Below, one piece after another: positions 1-9,478 of a stretch of 64,000 nt of DNA. Origin of the DNA: Thermobifida halotolerans (GTDB taxonomy: Bacteria > Actinomycetota > Actinomycetes > Streptosporangiales > Streptosporangiaceae); contig NZ_CP063196.1 in NCBI RefSeq assembly GCF_003574835.2, forward strand, positions 1,240,001 through 1,304,000. Direction: 5' to 3'. A program made the position numbers and the translations under genes. The notes beneath the pieces were generated by a model. The model ran no database searches. It was not told the DNA's origin and saw only the letters and a program-made list of their open reading frames with translations. Every line of letters starts with the position of its first letter. Position 1 is the stretch's first letter.

Positions 1-3000
1 GGCCACGCACAGCTGTGGGGCCGGGCCGCGGCGGTCGCCGCGGTGCTCGCCGAACGCGGCTGCCGTCCCGGCGACCGGATCGCCGTCGTCATGGACAAGG
101 GCGTCGAGCAGATCGTCGCCGTCTGCGCGGTACTGCTGGCCGGGGCCGCCTACGTGCCCGTCGACGTCGCCCAGCCCGCGGCCCGCCGCACCGCCATCCT
201 CGACGACGCCGGGGTGCGCTGCGTCCTCACCCAGTCGTGGCTGGCCGCCGCCGACTGGGGCGCGCACGCCGACCCCGTCGCCGTCGACCTCGTCCCCGCC
301 GCCGAGCCGCCCGCCCAGCTCCCGCCGCGCACGGTCGGCCCCGACGACCTCGCCTACGTGATCTACACCTCCGGGTCGACCGGCACCCCCAAGGGGGTGA
401 TGATCTCCCACCGCGCCGCCCGCAACACCGTCGACGACGTCAACCGGCGCTTCGCGGTCACGGCGGAGGACCGCGTCCTGGGCCTGGCTTCCCTCGGCTT
501 CGACCTGTCGGTCTACGACGTCTTCGGCCCGCTCGCCGCGGGCGGCGCGATCGTGCTGCCCGACGCCGAGCGCAGGGGCGACCCCTCGCACTGGGCCGAG
601 TCGATCGCCGAGCACGGGGTGACGCTGTGGAACTCCGTGCCCGCGCAGATGCAGATGCTGTGCGACTACCTGGACGCCGACCGCGCGGCCGAGCTGCCCG
701 CGCTGCGCCTGGCCCTGCTGTCGGGGGACTGGATCCCGGTCGCCCTGCCCGACCGCGTCCGCGCCCGCGTGCCCGGCCTGTCCGTGGTCAGCCTCGGCGG
801 CGCGACCGAGGCGGCCATCTGGTCCATTCATCACCCGGTCGAGCGGGTCGACCCCGAGTGGCCGAGCATCCCCTACGGCCGTCCGCTCACCAACCAGACC
901 TTCCACGTCCTCGACGAGGCGATGCGCGACCGCCCCGACTGGGTGCCCGGCGAGCTGTACATCGGCGGCGCGGGGGTGGCGCTGGGCTACCTGGGCGACG
1001 AGGCCAGGACCGCCGAGCGGTTCGTGACGCATCCGACGACCGGGGAGCGCCTCTACCGCACCGGCGATGTGGGCCGCTACCGGCCGGGCGGTGACATCGA
1101 GTTCCTCGGCCGCGAGGACTCCCAGGTCAAGATCCGCGGCCACCGGGTCGAGCTGGCCGAGATCGAAACCGCGCTGCAGGCGCACCCGGCCGTCGCCGCC
1201 GCCGCGGTCGTCGCCGTGGGGGAGCGCGACTCCCGGCGGCTCGCGGCGTTCGTCGAGACCGCGCGCCGCGCCGGCGCCGGACCCGACGACCGCGCCACCG
1301 CGGAGGCGGCCGAGGCCGCCCGCGACACCGCGCGGCGCGCCACGGCCGGCCTGGACCGCGACGACCTGACCGCGCTGCTGGACGCCATGGACGAGGTGGC
1401 GCTGTCCGCCATCACCCGCGTCCTCACCGGCGCGGGACTGTTCCCCTCCCCCGAAGCCGCCTGCGACCGCGCCGCCGTCCTCGCCGCGCTGCGCGCCGAC
1501 CGGCGCCACCACCGCCTGGTCGGCCGCTGGCTGGACGCGCTCGTGCGCGCCGGACGGCTGCGCGAGGAGGCGGGCGCGCTGTCCGGGCTGCGCGCCGTCT
1601 CCGACGAGGAGTACCGGCGCGCCTGGGAGCGGGTGGCGGACCTGGAGCGCGGCGTCGACTACGGCACCGAGGTGCTGGAGTACATGCGCACCTGCGCCGA
1701 CCGGCTGTCCGAACTGGTCGCGGGGGACCTCGACGTGCGCACCCTGCTCTTCCCGGGAGCGGAGCTGGACACCGCGGGCGCCGCCTACCGCGACAACCTC
1801 GCCATCCGCCACCTCAACGCGGCGGCCGCGGCGGCGCTGCGCCGGATCGCCGAGGCCCACCGGGCGGAGGAGCCGCTGCGGGTCCTGGAGGTCGGCGCGG
1901 GCGTCGGCGGCACCACCGCCGCGGCGGTCCCGGCCCTGGCCGGACACCACGTCGACTACCGGTTCACCGACGTCTCCCCGTTCTTCCTCACCGAGGCGCG
2001 CGAGCAGTTCGTGGACTTCCCCTGGGTGTCCTACGGCCTGTTCGACATCAATCGCGACATCGCGGAGCAGGGCTACGCGGCCAACTCCTTCGACGTCGTC
2101 GTCGCCGCCAACGTCCTGCACAACGCGATCGACGCCGCGGCGGCGCTGCGGCGGATCGGGGAGCTGCTCGCCCCCGGCGGGCACCTGGTGTGCGTCGAGA
2201 CCACGCGCGAGCACAACCCGCCGCTGCTGGTGTCCATGGAGTTCCTCGACGGGCTGGACGGCGGCCACCGGGACGTGCGGGCCGAGGCCGACCAGACGTT
2301 CCTCACCCGCGAGCAGTGGGAGGGCGTCTACGCCGAGGCGGGAGCGCGGCTCGCGCTGACGCTGCCCGACGCCGACGACCGCCTCGCCCGCACCGGGCAG
2401 ACCCTCCACCTGGTCCGCCTCAAGGACGACCGCGTGCCGGTGACGGCCGGCGAACTGGCCCGCCACACCGCCGAGCGGCTGCCCGACCACATGGTGCCCG
2501 CCCAGTGGCGGATCCTCGACGCGCTGCCGCTGACCGCCAACGGCAAGGTGGACCGCTCCGCGCTGGCGGCGCGCCTGCCGCGCGAGGACACCGCCGCCGT
2601 GGCCACCGTCTCCGCCGAGCCCGCCGACGACCTGGAACGCTCCCTGGCCGCGCTGTGGGCCGAACTCCTGGAGCGCGAGCACGTCGGACGCGACGACGAC
2701 TTCTTCGCGCTCGGCGGCGACTCGCTGCTGGTGGCCCGCATGGTCGGCCGCCTGGGAGAGGCGGTGCCCGACGCCGACGGCGTCGAGTGGGAGGTCGTGC
2801 TGCGGCACATGCTGCGCCGCCCCACCGTGTCCGGTCTCGCCTCCTACCTGCGCGACCGCTCCGGCGCGCAGGAGTCGCGAACCTCCGCGGCGGCGGCCAC
2901 CCCGTACGTGGCGCTCAACGGCTCCGGCGGCGACCCGGTCACCGCGCTGGTCCACGCGGGCACCGGCACGCTCGTCCCCTACCGCGCGCTGATCACCGAG

Positions 3001-3834
3001 ATCCGCCGCCGTTCGGGCGGCGCGGCCACCCTGGCCGGACTGGAACTGCCCGACGTGGCCGCGTTCCTGGGCGCCGACCCGCGCACCGTCATCACCCGCT
3101 GGGCCGCCGACTACGCGCACGCCCTGCTGGAGGGGGGCGGGCGCCGGTTCCACGTCGTCGGCTACTGCCTGGGCGGACTGATCGCCACGGAGGTGGCGCG
3201 CACGCTCACCGAGGCCGGGGCCGAGGTCGCCTCCCTCACCGCGATCAGCACCCACCGGCCCCCGTTCCGCCTCGACGACGAGCTGATCTCGGAGTACGCG
3301 TTCGCGGTCATGATGGGCATCGACCCGGCCGCGGTCGGCTTCCCCGCCGACGAGAACCGCGTCTCGGCGGCCTCCGACGCGCTGCTGGAGCAGACCCCCG
3401 GCCTGCTGCCCGACGGCGCGATCGGACGGCTGGAGGGGGAGTACGCCGACGTCGCCGCGTGCTTCCGCGAACTCGCGGCCGTGCCGCGCGAGGTCCGCGT
3501 CGAGCGGATGTGCGCGGCGGTCCCGCCGTCGGCGGGCAGCTACGGGCCCGAGGCGCTGCACGACCTGTTCCGCATCTTCCGCCAGAGCGTCTTCGCGATC
3601 TCCCGCTACGATCCGGAGCCCTACGCGGGCGACGTCACCTTCCTGCGGCACAGCGGCTCCTATCCCTTCCCCGGCAACAAGGAGAGCGTCACCGACTACT
3701 GGGAGCGGCTGGTCCTGGGCGACCTGCGGATCGTCGACGTGCCCGGGGACCACTTCAGCTGCCTGTCGGTGCCCTACGCCCCGGGTGTGGTGAAGCTGCT
3801 CGGCGAGATCACCGGAGGGGACGTCATCCGATGA
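1..3834 (+). CDS. NRPS terminal module A(MT)-PCP-TE, cysteine-activating (5' end outside window)
   Basis: C-terminal part of a nonribosomal peptide synthetase; the frame is open from base 1, so the start lies to the left. Domains (residues counted from base 1): adenylation with YTSGSTGTPKG near 122 and YRTGD near 352; an embedded SAM methyltransferase with VLEVGAGVGG near 628; the last adenylation piece with TANGKVDRS near 845; a carrier domain with GGDSL (Ser 908); a thioesterase ending in PGDHF (His 1251). The eight pocket positions read D-L-Y-N-L-S-L-I, the known L-cysteine code of yersiniabactin and pyochelin synthetases. A methyltransferase inside the adenylation domain is the PchF layout, so N-methylation of a thiazolidine is inferred. 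The thioesterase nucleophile position is Cys 1056 (GYCLGG) instead of Ser. Its stop overlaps the next start (ATGA). Confidence 0.93.
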   Translation, partial: GHAQLWGRAAAVAAVLAERGCRPGDRIAVVMDKGVEQIVAVCAVLLAGAAYVPVDVAQPAARRTAILDDAGVRCVLTQSWLAAADWGAHADPVAVDLVPAAEPPAQLPPRTVGPDDLAYVIYTSGSTGTPKGVMISHRAARNTVDDVNRRFAVTAEDRVLGLASLGFDLSVYDVFGPLAAGGAIVLPDAERRGDPSHWAESIAEHGVTLWNSVPAQMQMLCDYLDADRAAELPALRLALLSGDWIPVALPDRVRARVPGLSVVSLGGATEAAIWSIHHPVERVDPEWPSIPYGRPLTNQTFHVLDEAMRDRPDWVPGELYIGGAGVALGYLGDEARTAERFVTHPTTGERLYRTGDVGRYRPGGDIEFLGREDSQVKIRGHRVELAEIETALQAHPAVAAAAVVAVGERDSRRLAAFVETARRAGAGPDDRATAEAAEAARDTARRATAGLDRDDLTALLDAMDEVALSAITRVLTGAGLFPSPEAACDRAAVLAALRADRRHHRLVGRWLDALVRAGRLREEAGALSGLRAVSDEEYRRAWERVADLERGVDYGTEVLEYMRTCADRLSELVAGDLDVRTLLFPGAELDTAGAAYRDNLAIRHLNAAAAAALRRIAEAHRAEEPLRVLEVGAGVGGTTAAAVPALAGHHVDYRFTDVSPFFLTEAREQFVDFPWVSYGLFDINRDIAEQGYAANSFDVVVAANVLHNAIDAAAALRRIGELLAPGGHLVCVETTREHNPPLLVSMEFLDGLDGGHRDVRAEADQTFLTREQWEGVYAEAGARLALTLPDADDRLARTGQTLHLVRLKDDRVPVTAGELARHTAERLPDHMVPAQWRILDALPLTANGKVDRSALAARLPREDTAAVATVSAEPADDLERSLAALWAELLEREHVGRDDDFFALGGDSLLVARMVGRLGEAVPDADGVEWEVVLRHMLRRPTVSGLASYLRDRSGAQESRTSAAAATPYVALNGSGGDPVTALVHAGTGTLVPYRALITEIRRRSGGAATLAGLELPDVAAFLGADPRTVITRWAADYAHALLEGGGRRFHVVGYCLGGLIATEVARTLTEAGAEVASLTAISTHRPPFRLDDELISEYAFAVMMGIDPAAVGFPADENRVSAASDALLEQTPGLLPDGAIGRLEGEYADVAACFRELAAVPREVRVERMCAAVPPSAGSYGPEALHDLFRIFRQSVFAISRYDPEPYAGDVTFLRHSGSYPFPGNKESVTDYWERLVLGDLRIVDVPGDHFSCLSVPYAPGVVKLLGEITGGDVIR

Positions 3835-4979
3835 CCGCCGCGGACCAGCCGCTGGTCGGCCTCGTCGGCGCCTCCGGAGCCGTCGGTGCCCAGGCCGCGC
3901 GCGCCCTGTACGGCCTGGGCCGCACCCGGCTCAGACTGGGCGGGCGCCGCGCGGCCCCGCTGCGCGCCCTGGCCGCCGAACTCGGCGCGCAGGTCGAGGC
4001 GCGCCCCGTCGACGTCGACGACGCCGCGGCGCTGGCGGACTTCTGCTCCGGCTGCGCCGTCGTGGTCAACTGCGCCGGCCCCTCCTACCGGATCGTGGAC
4101 CGGGTGGCCCGGGCCGCGCTGGCGGCCGGCGCCGACTACGTCGACGTCACCGGGGACGCCCCGGTGCACGACCGGCTCTGCCGGGACGGCCTCGCGCAGC
4201 GGCGCACCGCCGTGCTGTCGGCGGGACTGCTGCCGGGCCTGTCGGCGCTGCTGCCCCGCTGGGCGGCGCGGGGCCGCCTGGAGCGGATCACCGCCTACAG
4301 CGGCGGACTGGAGCGCTGCACCGAGGCCGCGGCGGCCGACCTGCTGCTGTCGCTGCCCGGAAGCGCCCAGGAGGCGGCCGTCTTCGGCGAGCCCCTGGCC
4401 GTCTGGCGCGCGGGGCGGCGCGTGCCCCGCGCGCTGCGAGCGCGCGACGGCGTCCGCGCCCCCTTCTTCCCCGAGGAGGCGTTCGTCCAGCCGTTCCTGA
4501 CCGGGGAGGCGCAGCGGCTCGCCGCGACGCTCGGCCTGCGCGAACTGCGGTGGCACACCGTCCACCCGGGGCCGCGCACGCGCGCGGTGCTGACCGGGGC
4601 GGCCGGGCGCGCCGACGGCGCCGCCCCCGAGACCGCCGCCCGGCTGCGCGCCGCCGCAGACCTCGACCTGGCCGGACGCACCCCCTACTACCTGCTGGTC
4701 TACCTCCTGACCGAGCGGGTGGAGGGGACGCCGCGCGAACGCGTGCTCGTCGTCCGCACCGCCGACAGCTACCGGCTGAGCGGCCACGTCGCCGCGGCGG
4801 CGGCGCACGAGGTGCTGCGCGGCGCGGTCGCCCCGGGCCCGCACTACGCCTGCGACGTCCTGGACCCCGACACCACGGTGCGCCTGCTGTTCGACGACGC
4901 GCGGGCGGGCACGCTGCACCTGCTCGACGGCGCCGCCGCGGCCGACCCCGCGGCCGAGGTCGAGGAGGGGGCGCTGTGA
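3831..4979 (+). CDS. Saccharopine-dehydrogenase-like NAD(P)-binding protein of the metallophore cluster
   Basis: A 382-residue protein beginning at ATG inside the stop of the NRPS gene (ATGA overlap), so it is translationally coupled. The N-terminus VGLVGASGAVGAQAARAL is a Rossmann dinucleotide-binding motif, and the following VVNCAGPSYRIVDRV and AGADYVDVTGD stretches are typical of saccharopine-dehydrogenase-like oxidoreductases. Such proteins occur beside thiazoline siderophore synthetases, but their exact step is not settled; a redox step on the peptide or on a precursor is the inference. No membrane segment or signal peptide is visible. The stop overlaps the GTG of the next gene. Confidence 0.8.
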   Translation: MTAADQPLVGLVGASGAVGAQAARALYGLGRTRLRLGGRRAAPLRALAAELGAQVEARPVDVDDAAALADFCSGCAVVVNCAGPSYRIVDRVARAALAAGADYVDVTGDAPVHDRLCRDGLAQRRTAVLSAGLLPGLSALLPRWAARGRLERITAYSGGLERCTEAAAADLLLSLPGSAQEAAVFGEPLAVWRAGRRVPRALRARDGVRAPFFPEEAFVQPFLTGEAQRLAATLGLRELRWHTVHPGPRTRAVLTGAAGRADGAAPETAARLRAAADLDLAGRTPYYLLVYLLTERVEGTPRERVLVVRTADSYRLSGHVAAAAAHEVLRGAVAPGPHYACDVLDPDTTVRLLFDDARAGTLHLLDGAAAADPAAEVEEGAL

Positions 4980-6121
4980 CGGCCGCCGCCCGCCGCCCGC
5001 TGCGCACCGTCGTCTGCGGCACCGGCTTCGGCCGCCACTACGTCGAAGCCGTGCGCGCCCTGGACGGGGAGTTCGAACTGGTCGGCATCCTGGCCAGGGG
5101 CGGCGACTACTCCCGCGGCTACGCGCGCGCCCAGGGCGTGCCGCTGTACACCTCGGTCGCCGACCTGCCCGACGGCGTCGACGTCGCCTGCGTCGTCGTC
5201 GGCGCGGCCGTCTCCGGCGGCCCGGGCAGCGAGCTGGCCCGCGCGCTGCTGGAACGCGGCGTCCACGTCATCCAGGAGCACCCCGTCCACCACGACGAAC
5301 TGGCCCGCACCCTGCGCGCGGCCCGCGCCGCGGGCCGGGTCTACCACCTCAACCCCTTCTACCGGAACGTCGGCCCGGTCACCCGGTTCCTTCAGGCCGC
5401 CGAGGCGCTGCGCGGACACGGACGTGCGCTGTTCGTCGACGCCGCCTCCGCGATCCAGGTGCTCTACCCCCTGCTCGACGTGCTCGGCCGCGCACTCGGC
5501 GGCCTCCGGCCGTGGGCGTTCGCCGACCCCCACCCCCAGGAGGAGGCCGTGGCCGCGCTCGCGCACCTGCCGCAGCCCTACCGGGTGCTGCAGGGGGTGG
5601 TCGGCGGCGTTCCACTGGTCCTGCGGGTGCAGAACCAGCTCGATCCGGCCGACGGCGACAACCACGCCCTGCTGTGGCACCGCCTGGCCATCGGCGCGGA
5701 GGGCGGGGTCCTCACCCTCGCCGACACCCACGGCCCCGTGCTGTGGAGCCCCCGGCTGCACGTGCCGCGCGACGCCCACCGGCGGCTGACCGCCACCGGC
5801 CCGGGCACCGGCCACCTGGACGAACCCAGCACCACGGTGCTCGACGGCACCGCGCCGCGCCCCTTCCGCGACGTGTTCGGCCGCACCTGGCCGGAGGCGG
5901 TCGCCCGGGCGCTGCGCGAACTGGCCGCCGACATCGCCGCCCACGCCGACCCGCTCGCCCGCGGCCAGTACGACCTGGCGGTGTGCCGCGTGTGGCACGA
6001 CGTCACCGCCCGGCTCGGCCGCCCGGAGATCATCCGCCCCGCGCCCCCGCGTCCGCTGCGCGCCGCCGACGTCTGCGCCCCCAGCCCGACCGCCCCCTCC
6101 GCCCAGACGGGACCACGATGA
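4976..6121 (+). CDS. Thiazolinyl imide reductase (Irp3/YbtU/PchG family)
   Basis: A 381-residue NAD(P)-dependent oxidoreductase of the Gfo/Idh/MocA fold. RTVVCGTGFGRHYVEAV at the N-terminus is the dinucleotide-binding motif, and HVIQEHPVHHDE near residue 100 is characteristic of the thiazolinyl imide reductase branch. Family members reduce an NRPS-bound thiazoline C=N to a thiazolidine during assembly of yersiniabactin and pyochelin. Next to a PchF-like methylating cysteine module this predicts an N-methylthiazolidine terminal ring. The GTG start overlaps the previous stop (GTGA); the end overlaps the thioesterase start. Confidence 0.9.
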   Translation: MTAAARRPLRTVVCGTGFGRHYVEAVRALDGEFELVGILARGGDYSRGYARAQGVPLYTSVADLPDGVDVACVVVGAAVSGGPGSELARALLERGVHVIQEHPVHHDELARTLRAARAAGRVYHLNPFYRNVGPVTRFLQAAEALRGHGRALFVDAASAIQVLYPLLDVLGRALGGLRPWAFADPHPQEEAVAALAHLPQPYRVLQGVVGGVPLVLRVQNQLDPADGDNHALLWHRLAIGAEGGVLTLADTHGPVLWSPRLHVPRDAHRRLTATGPGTGHLDEPSTTVLDGTAPRPFRDVFGRTWPEAVARALRELAADIAAHADPLARGQYDLAVCRVWHDVTARLGRPEIIRPAPPRPLRAADVCAPSPTAPSAQTGPR

Positions 6122-6906
6122 CCGCCGCGACCTCGCCCCACCCCTGGCTGCGCCGCTTCCGACCCGCCCCGCACGCCCGCCTGCGCCTGGTCTGCCTGCC
6201 CCACGCGGGCGGAGGAGCGGGCGCCTACCGCTCCTGGGCCGCGCTGCTGCCCTCCGGCGTGGACCTGCTGTGCGCGCAGTACCCCGGCCGTGAGGACCGG
6301 TTCACCGACCCGCCCGTCGACGACATGTCCGCCCTCGTGGGCGCGGTCGCCGACGGGCTGGAACCGCTGCTGGACCGGCCCTACGCCGTCTTCGGCCACA
6401 GCATGGGGTCGGCCGTCGGCTACGAGCTCGCCCGCGAGCTGCGCGGCCGCGGGCACGCCGAGCCGGTGCGGCTGTTCGCCTCGGGCCGCCGCGCCCCCGC
6501 CGACGCGCCCGGCGGGCGGGTCCACCAGGCCGACGACGACGCCCTGGTCGCCGAACTCGTCCGCCTCGGCGGCACCGAACGCGAGGTCCTCGACGACCCG
6601 GGGCTGCGCGCGGCCGTCCTCGGCTACGTCCGCAACGACTACCGGCTGATCGAACGCTACCGACCGCTGTCCGGGCCGCCGCTGGACTGCCCGGTCAGCG
6701 TGTTCGTCGGCGACCGCGACCCCGAGGTCGACGCCGTCTCGGCCCGCCGCTGGGACACCGCCACCACCGGGCGCGTCGACGTCCAGGAGTTCCCCGGAGA
6801 CCACTTCTACCTGACCGCCCGCAGACGCGAGGTGGTCCGCGCCCTGCTGCGCCGCCTCGACCCGGCGCTGGCCGCCGCCCAGGGGCCGTGGCCGAGCACG
6901 CCCTGA
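6118..6906 (+). CDS. Type II thioesterase (YbtT/PchC-like)
   Basis: A 262-residue alpha/beta hydrolase with the type II thioesterase pattern: LVCLPHAGGGAGAYRSW near 25-40, nucleophile Ser 95 in VFGHSMGS, and a C-terminal PGDHFYL supplying the histidine. Type II enzymes free carrier domains from wrong or stalled acyl groups and are standard partners of siderophore NRPSs. It starts at ATG overlapping the reductase stop by four bases, so it is expressed with the NRPS. The protein is of normal family length and soluble. Confidence 0.92.
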   Translation: MTAATSPHPWLRRFRPAPHARLRLVCLPHAGGGAGAYRSWAALLPSGVDLLCAQYPGREDRFTDPPVDDMSALVGAVADGLEPLLDRPYAVFGHSMGSAVGYELARELRGRGHAEPVRLFASGRRAPADAPGGRVHQADDDALVAELVRLGGTEREVLDDPGLRAAVLGYVRNDYRLIERYRPLSGPPLDCPVSVFVGDRDPEVDAVSARRWDTATTGRVDVQEFPGDHFYLTARRREVVRALLRRLDPALAAAQGPWPSTP

Positions 6907-6941
6907 CCCCGACCGACCAGCGGAAGGAAGACAACACCGCC

Positions 6942-7670
6942 GTGATCGACTACTACTCCCCGGCCGCCGAGTTCTTCGACCTCGTCGGCCACCGCCACCT
7001 GGCCTCCAGCGGCCCCGCGCTGCGGGCCGCCCTGGCCGGGCTCGACACCGGCCACGGCCCCGTCGTCGACATCGGGGCGGGCACCGGGCTCGTCACCGCG
7101 GCCATCGCCCGGGCCCTGCCGTCGGCGCGCGTCGTCTCCGCCGAGCCGTCCCCCACCATGCGGGCGATCCTCACCAGCCGCGTCTTCGGCGACCCCGACC
7201 TGCGCCGACGGGTCACCGTGCTGCCCGAACCGGCGCAGACCATGCCGCTGCCCGACTCGATCTCCGCGGCGGTCATCTTCGGGGTCGCCGGGCACCTCAC
7301 CCGCGCCGAACGCACCGACCTGTGGCGCCGCCTGGCCGACCGGCTGCCTCCGGGCGGCCCGATCGTCGTCGAGCTCATGGGCGTGGAGACCCCCCGCGCC
7401 ATTCCCCCCACCCGGATGGTCCGCGAGACCGTGGGCGAGCAGGTCTACGAGTGGTGGATCGCGGGCGAGCCCGCGGGCGCCGACGTCATGCGCTGGCGCA
7501 CCGAGTGGCGGGTCCACCGCGACGGCGAGCTCGTGCGCACCGTCACCGACGAGTACGACTGGGAGACCTTCGGCATCCCGCAGCTGGCCGAGGAGGCCGG
7601 CATGACCGCCAAACGCCTCGTGCAGGCCGGACGCGAGGCCACACCGGAGATCGGGGTGCTGGTCAAATGA
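6942..7670 (+). CDS. Class I SAM-dependent methyltransferase
   Basis: A 242-residue methyltransferase with motif I VVDIGAGTGLVTAAIA near 45-60 and an acidic SAM-ribose loop VVSAEPS shortly after. I chose GTG 6942 because GGAAGGAAG lies about 11 bases upstream; an in-frame GTG at 6888 would overlap the thioesterase gene and has no obvious ribosome site. It sits between biosynthetic and export genes, so it probably methylates the metallophore or a precursor; the target atom cannot be read from the sequence. The stop overlaps the next ATG. Confidence 0.85.
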   Translation: MIDYYSPAAEFFDLVGHRHLASSGPALRAALAGLDTGHGPVVDIGAGTGLVTAAIARALPSARVVSAEPSPTMRAILTSRVFGDPDLRRRVTVLPEPAQTMPLPDSISAAVIFGVAGHLTRAERTDLWRRLADRLPPGGPIVVELMGVETPRAIPPTRMVRETVGEQVYEWWIAGEPAGADVMRWRTEWRVHRDGELVRTVTDEYDWETFGIPQLAEEAGMTAKRLVQAGREATPEIGVLVK

Positions 7671-9478
7671 CACGGAGCGACCGGACGGCGCGTCCCGCCC
7701 GGGCGCGGGACGCGCGGCGGGGGCGCGAACCGGGGCCGCCGGCCGTGCTGCTCGCCGACATCAGGGGCCGCGTCCGGGCGGCGGTGGCCCTCCAGGCCCT
7801 CGCCAGCGCGCTGGGCCTGCTGCCCCTCGTCGTCGTGGTCGAACTCGGCCGCGTCCTCCTGGCCGACGGCCCCGTCGACGCGGGCCGCGCCTGGACGCTG
7901 GTCGCGTGCGCGTTCGCCGCGGCGGTCGCCGCGCTGGCCGCCGGGTACGCCTCCACCCTGGTCGGCCACCTCGCCGACAACGACATGCAGCTGGGCGTCC
8001 GGCTCGCCCTGGCCGCCCGCCTGGCCCGGGTCCCGCTCGGCTGGTTCGCCGCGCGCGGGTCGGGCCGGGTGAAGAAGGCCCTGCACGACGACATCGGCGA
8101 GGTGCACTCCCTGGTGGCGCACACGCTGCCCGACCTGGCCGCCGTGCTCACCGCGCCGGCCGTGGCCCTGGCCTACCTGCTCGCCGTGGACTGGCGGCTC
8201 GCCCTGGCCGCGCTCGCCCCGGTCGCGGTCGGGGTGGCGCTGTTCGCCCGCGCGATGTCGGGGGCGATGCGCAGGATGGCCGAGTACGCGGCGGCCATGA
8301 ACGACGTCAACGCCGCGACGGTGGAGTTCGTCGACGGCATCGCCGTGGTCAAGCACTTCGGCGGCCACCGCCGCGCCCACGAGCGCTACGTCCGCGCCGC
8401 CGACCGCTTCGCCGAGTTCTTCACCGACTGGTCCCGCTCCACGATGGCGCCGTCGGTCGGCTCCTTCCTGGTGCTGTCCCCGGTGGTGGTGACCGTCGCG
8501 GTCACCGCCGCGGGGACCGCGAGCGCCGCGCTGGGCTGGAGCGAGCCGCTGGACGTCGTGGCCTGCGCGCTCCTCGCTCCGGCGCTGTGCGCGCCGATGA
8601 ACGTCATCGGCTCGCGGATGCAGCAGGTCCAGGCGGCGACCGCGGCGGCCCGCCGCGTCCACGGCCTCCTCCACGAGCCCGTGCTCGCCGAGGGCGGCAC
8701 GGCCCGGCCCGACGGGGCGCGCGTGGTCTTCGACGGCGTGCGCTTCGCCTACCCCGCCGCCGACGGCGGAGCGGCCGCCGAGGTCCTCCACGGCGTCGAC
8801 CTGGTGCTGGAGCCGGGAACGGTCACCGCCCTGGTCGGCCCCTCCGGGGCGGGCAAGACCACCCTGGCCACCCTCCCGGCGCGCTTCCACGACGTCACCG
8901 GCGGCGCGGTCCGCGTCGGCGGCGTCGACGTCCGCGACATGCCCGCCGAGACGCTCTACCGCACCGTGGGGTTCGTCTTCCAGGACACCCTGCTGCTGCG
9001 CGAGTCGATCGCCGCCAACATCGCCCTGGGCCGCCCCGGCGCCTCGCGCGCCGAGATCGAGGCGGCGGGGCGCGCGGCCCGCGTCGCCGAACGCGTCGAG
9101 AGCCTCCCCCGGGGCTACGACTCGGTCGTCGGAGACGACGCCCACCTGTCGGGAGGGGAGGCCCGGCGCGTGTGCATCGCCCGGGCGCTGCTCGCCGACA
9201 CCCCCGTGCTGGTGCTGGACGAGGCCACCGCGGCCAGCGACCCGGTGTCGGAGGCCGCCGTCCAGGACGCGCTCGGCGAACTCGCCCGGGGCCGCACCGT
9301 CCTGGTGGTCGCCCACCGCCTGACCACCGTCACCGGCGCGGACCTGATCGCCGTCATGGACCGCGGCCGGATCGTGGAGACCGGCACCCACGCCGAACTG
9401 CTGGAGCGGAACGGGCGCTACGCCGCCCTGTGGCGCGCCCAGCAGATCCCCGTCCCCAGGGAAGGAGCCCCCCGGTGA
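7667..9478 (+). CDS. ABC transporter, fused permease-ATPase (YbtP-like, first of a pair)
   Basis: A 603-residue half-transporter: an N-terminal exporter-fold membrane domain with about six hydrophobic segments (residues 35-350), then an ATPase domain with Walker A GPSGAGKTT near 390, Q-loop VFQDT, signature LSGGEARR (Q/K at the usual last position replaced by A-R), and Walker B VLVLDEAT. Members of this pair type (YbtP/YbtQ, Irp6/Irp7) move yersiniabactin-like siderophores; heterodimers with the next gene are expected. The ATG overlaps the methyltransferase stop. Direction of transport cannot be deduced from sequence alone. Confidence 0.9.
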   Translation: MTRSDRTARPARARDARRGREPGPPAVLLADIRGRVRAAVALQALASALGLLPLVVVVELGRVLLADGPVDAGRAWTLVACAFAAAVAALAAGYASTLVGHLADNDMQLGVRLALAARLARVPLGWFAARGSGRVKKALHDDIGEVHSLVAHTLPDLAAVLTAPAVALAYLLAVDWRLALAALAPVAVGVALFARAMSGAMRRMAEYAAAMNDVNAATVEFVDGIAVVKHFGGHRRAHERYVRAADRFAEFFTDWSRSTMAPSVGSFLVLSPVVVTVAVTAAGTASAALGWSEPLDVVACALLAPALCAPMNVIGSRMQQVQAATAAARRVHGLLHEPVLAEGGTARPDGARVVFDGVRFAYPAADGGAAAEVLHGVDLVLEPGTVTALVGPSGAGKTTLATLPARFHDVTGGAVRVGGVDVRDMPAETLYRTVGFVFQDTLLLRESIAANIALGRPGASRAEIEAAGRAARVAERVESLPRGYDSVVGDDAHLSGGEARRVCIARALLADTPVLVLDEATAASDPVSEAAVQDALGELARGRTVLVVAHRLTTVTGADLIAVMDRGRIVETGTHAELLERNGRYAALWRAQQIPVPREGAPR

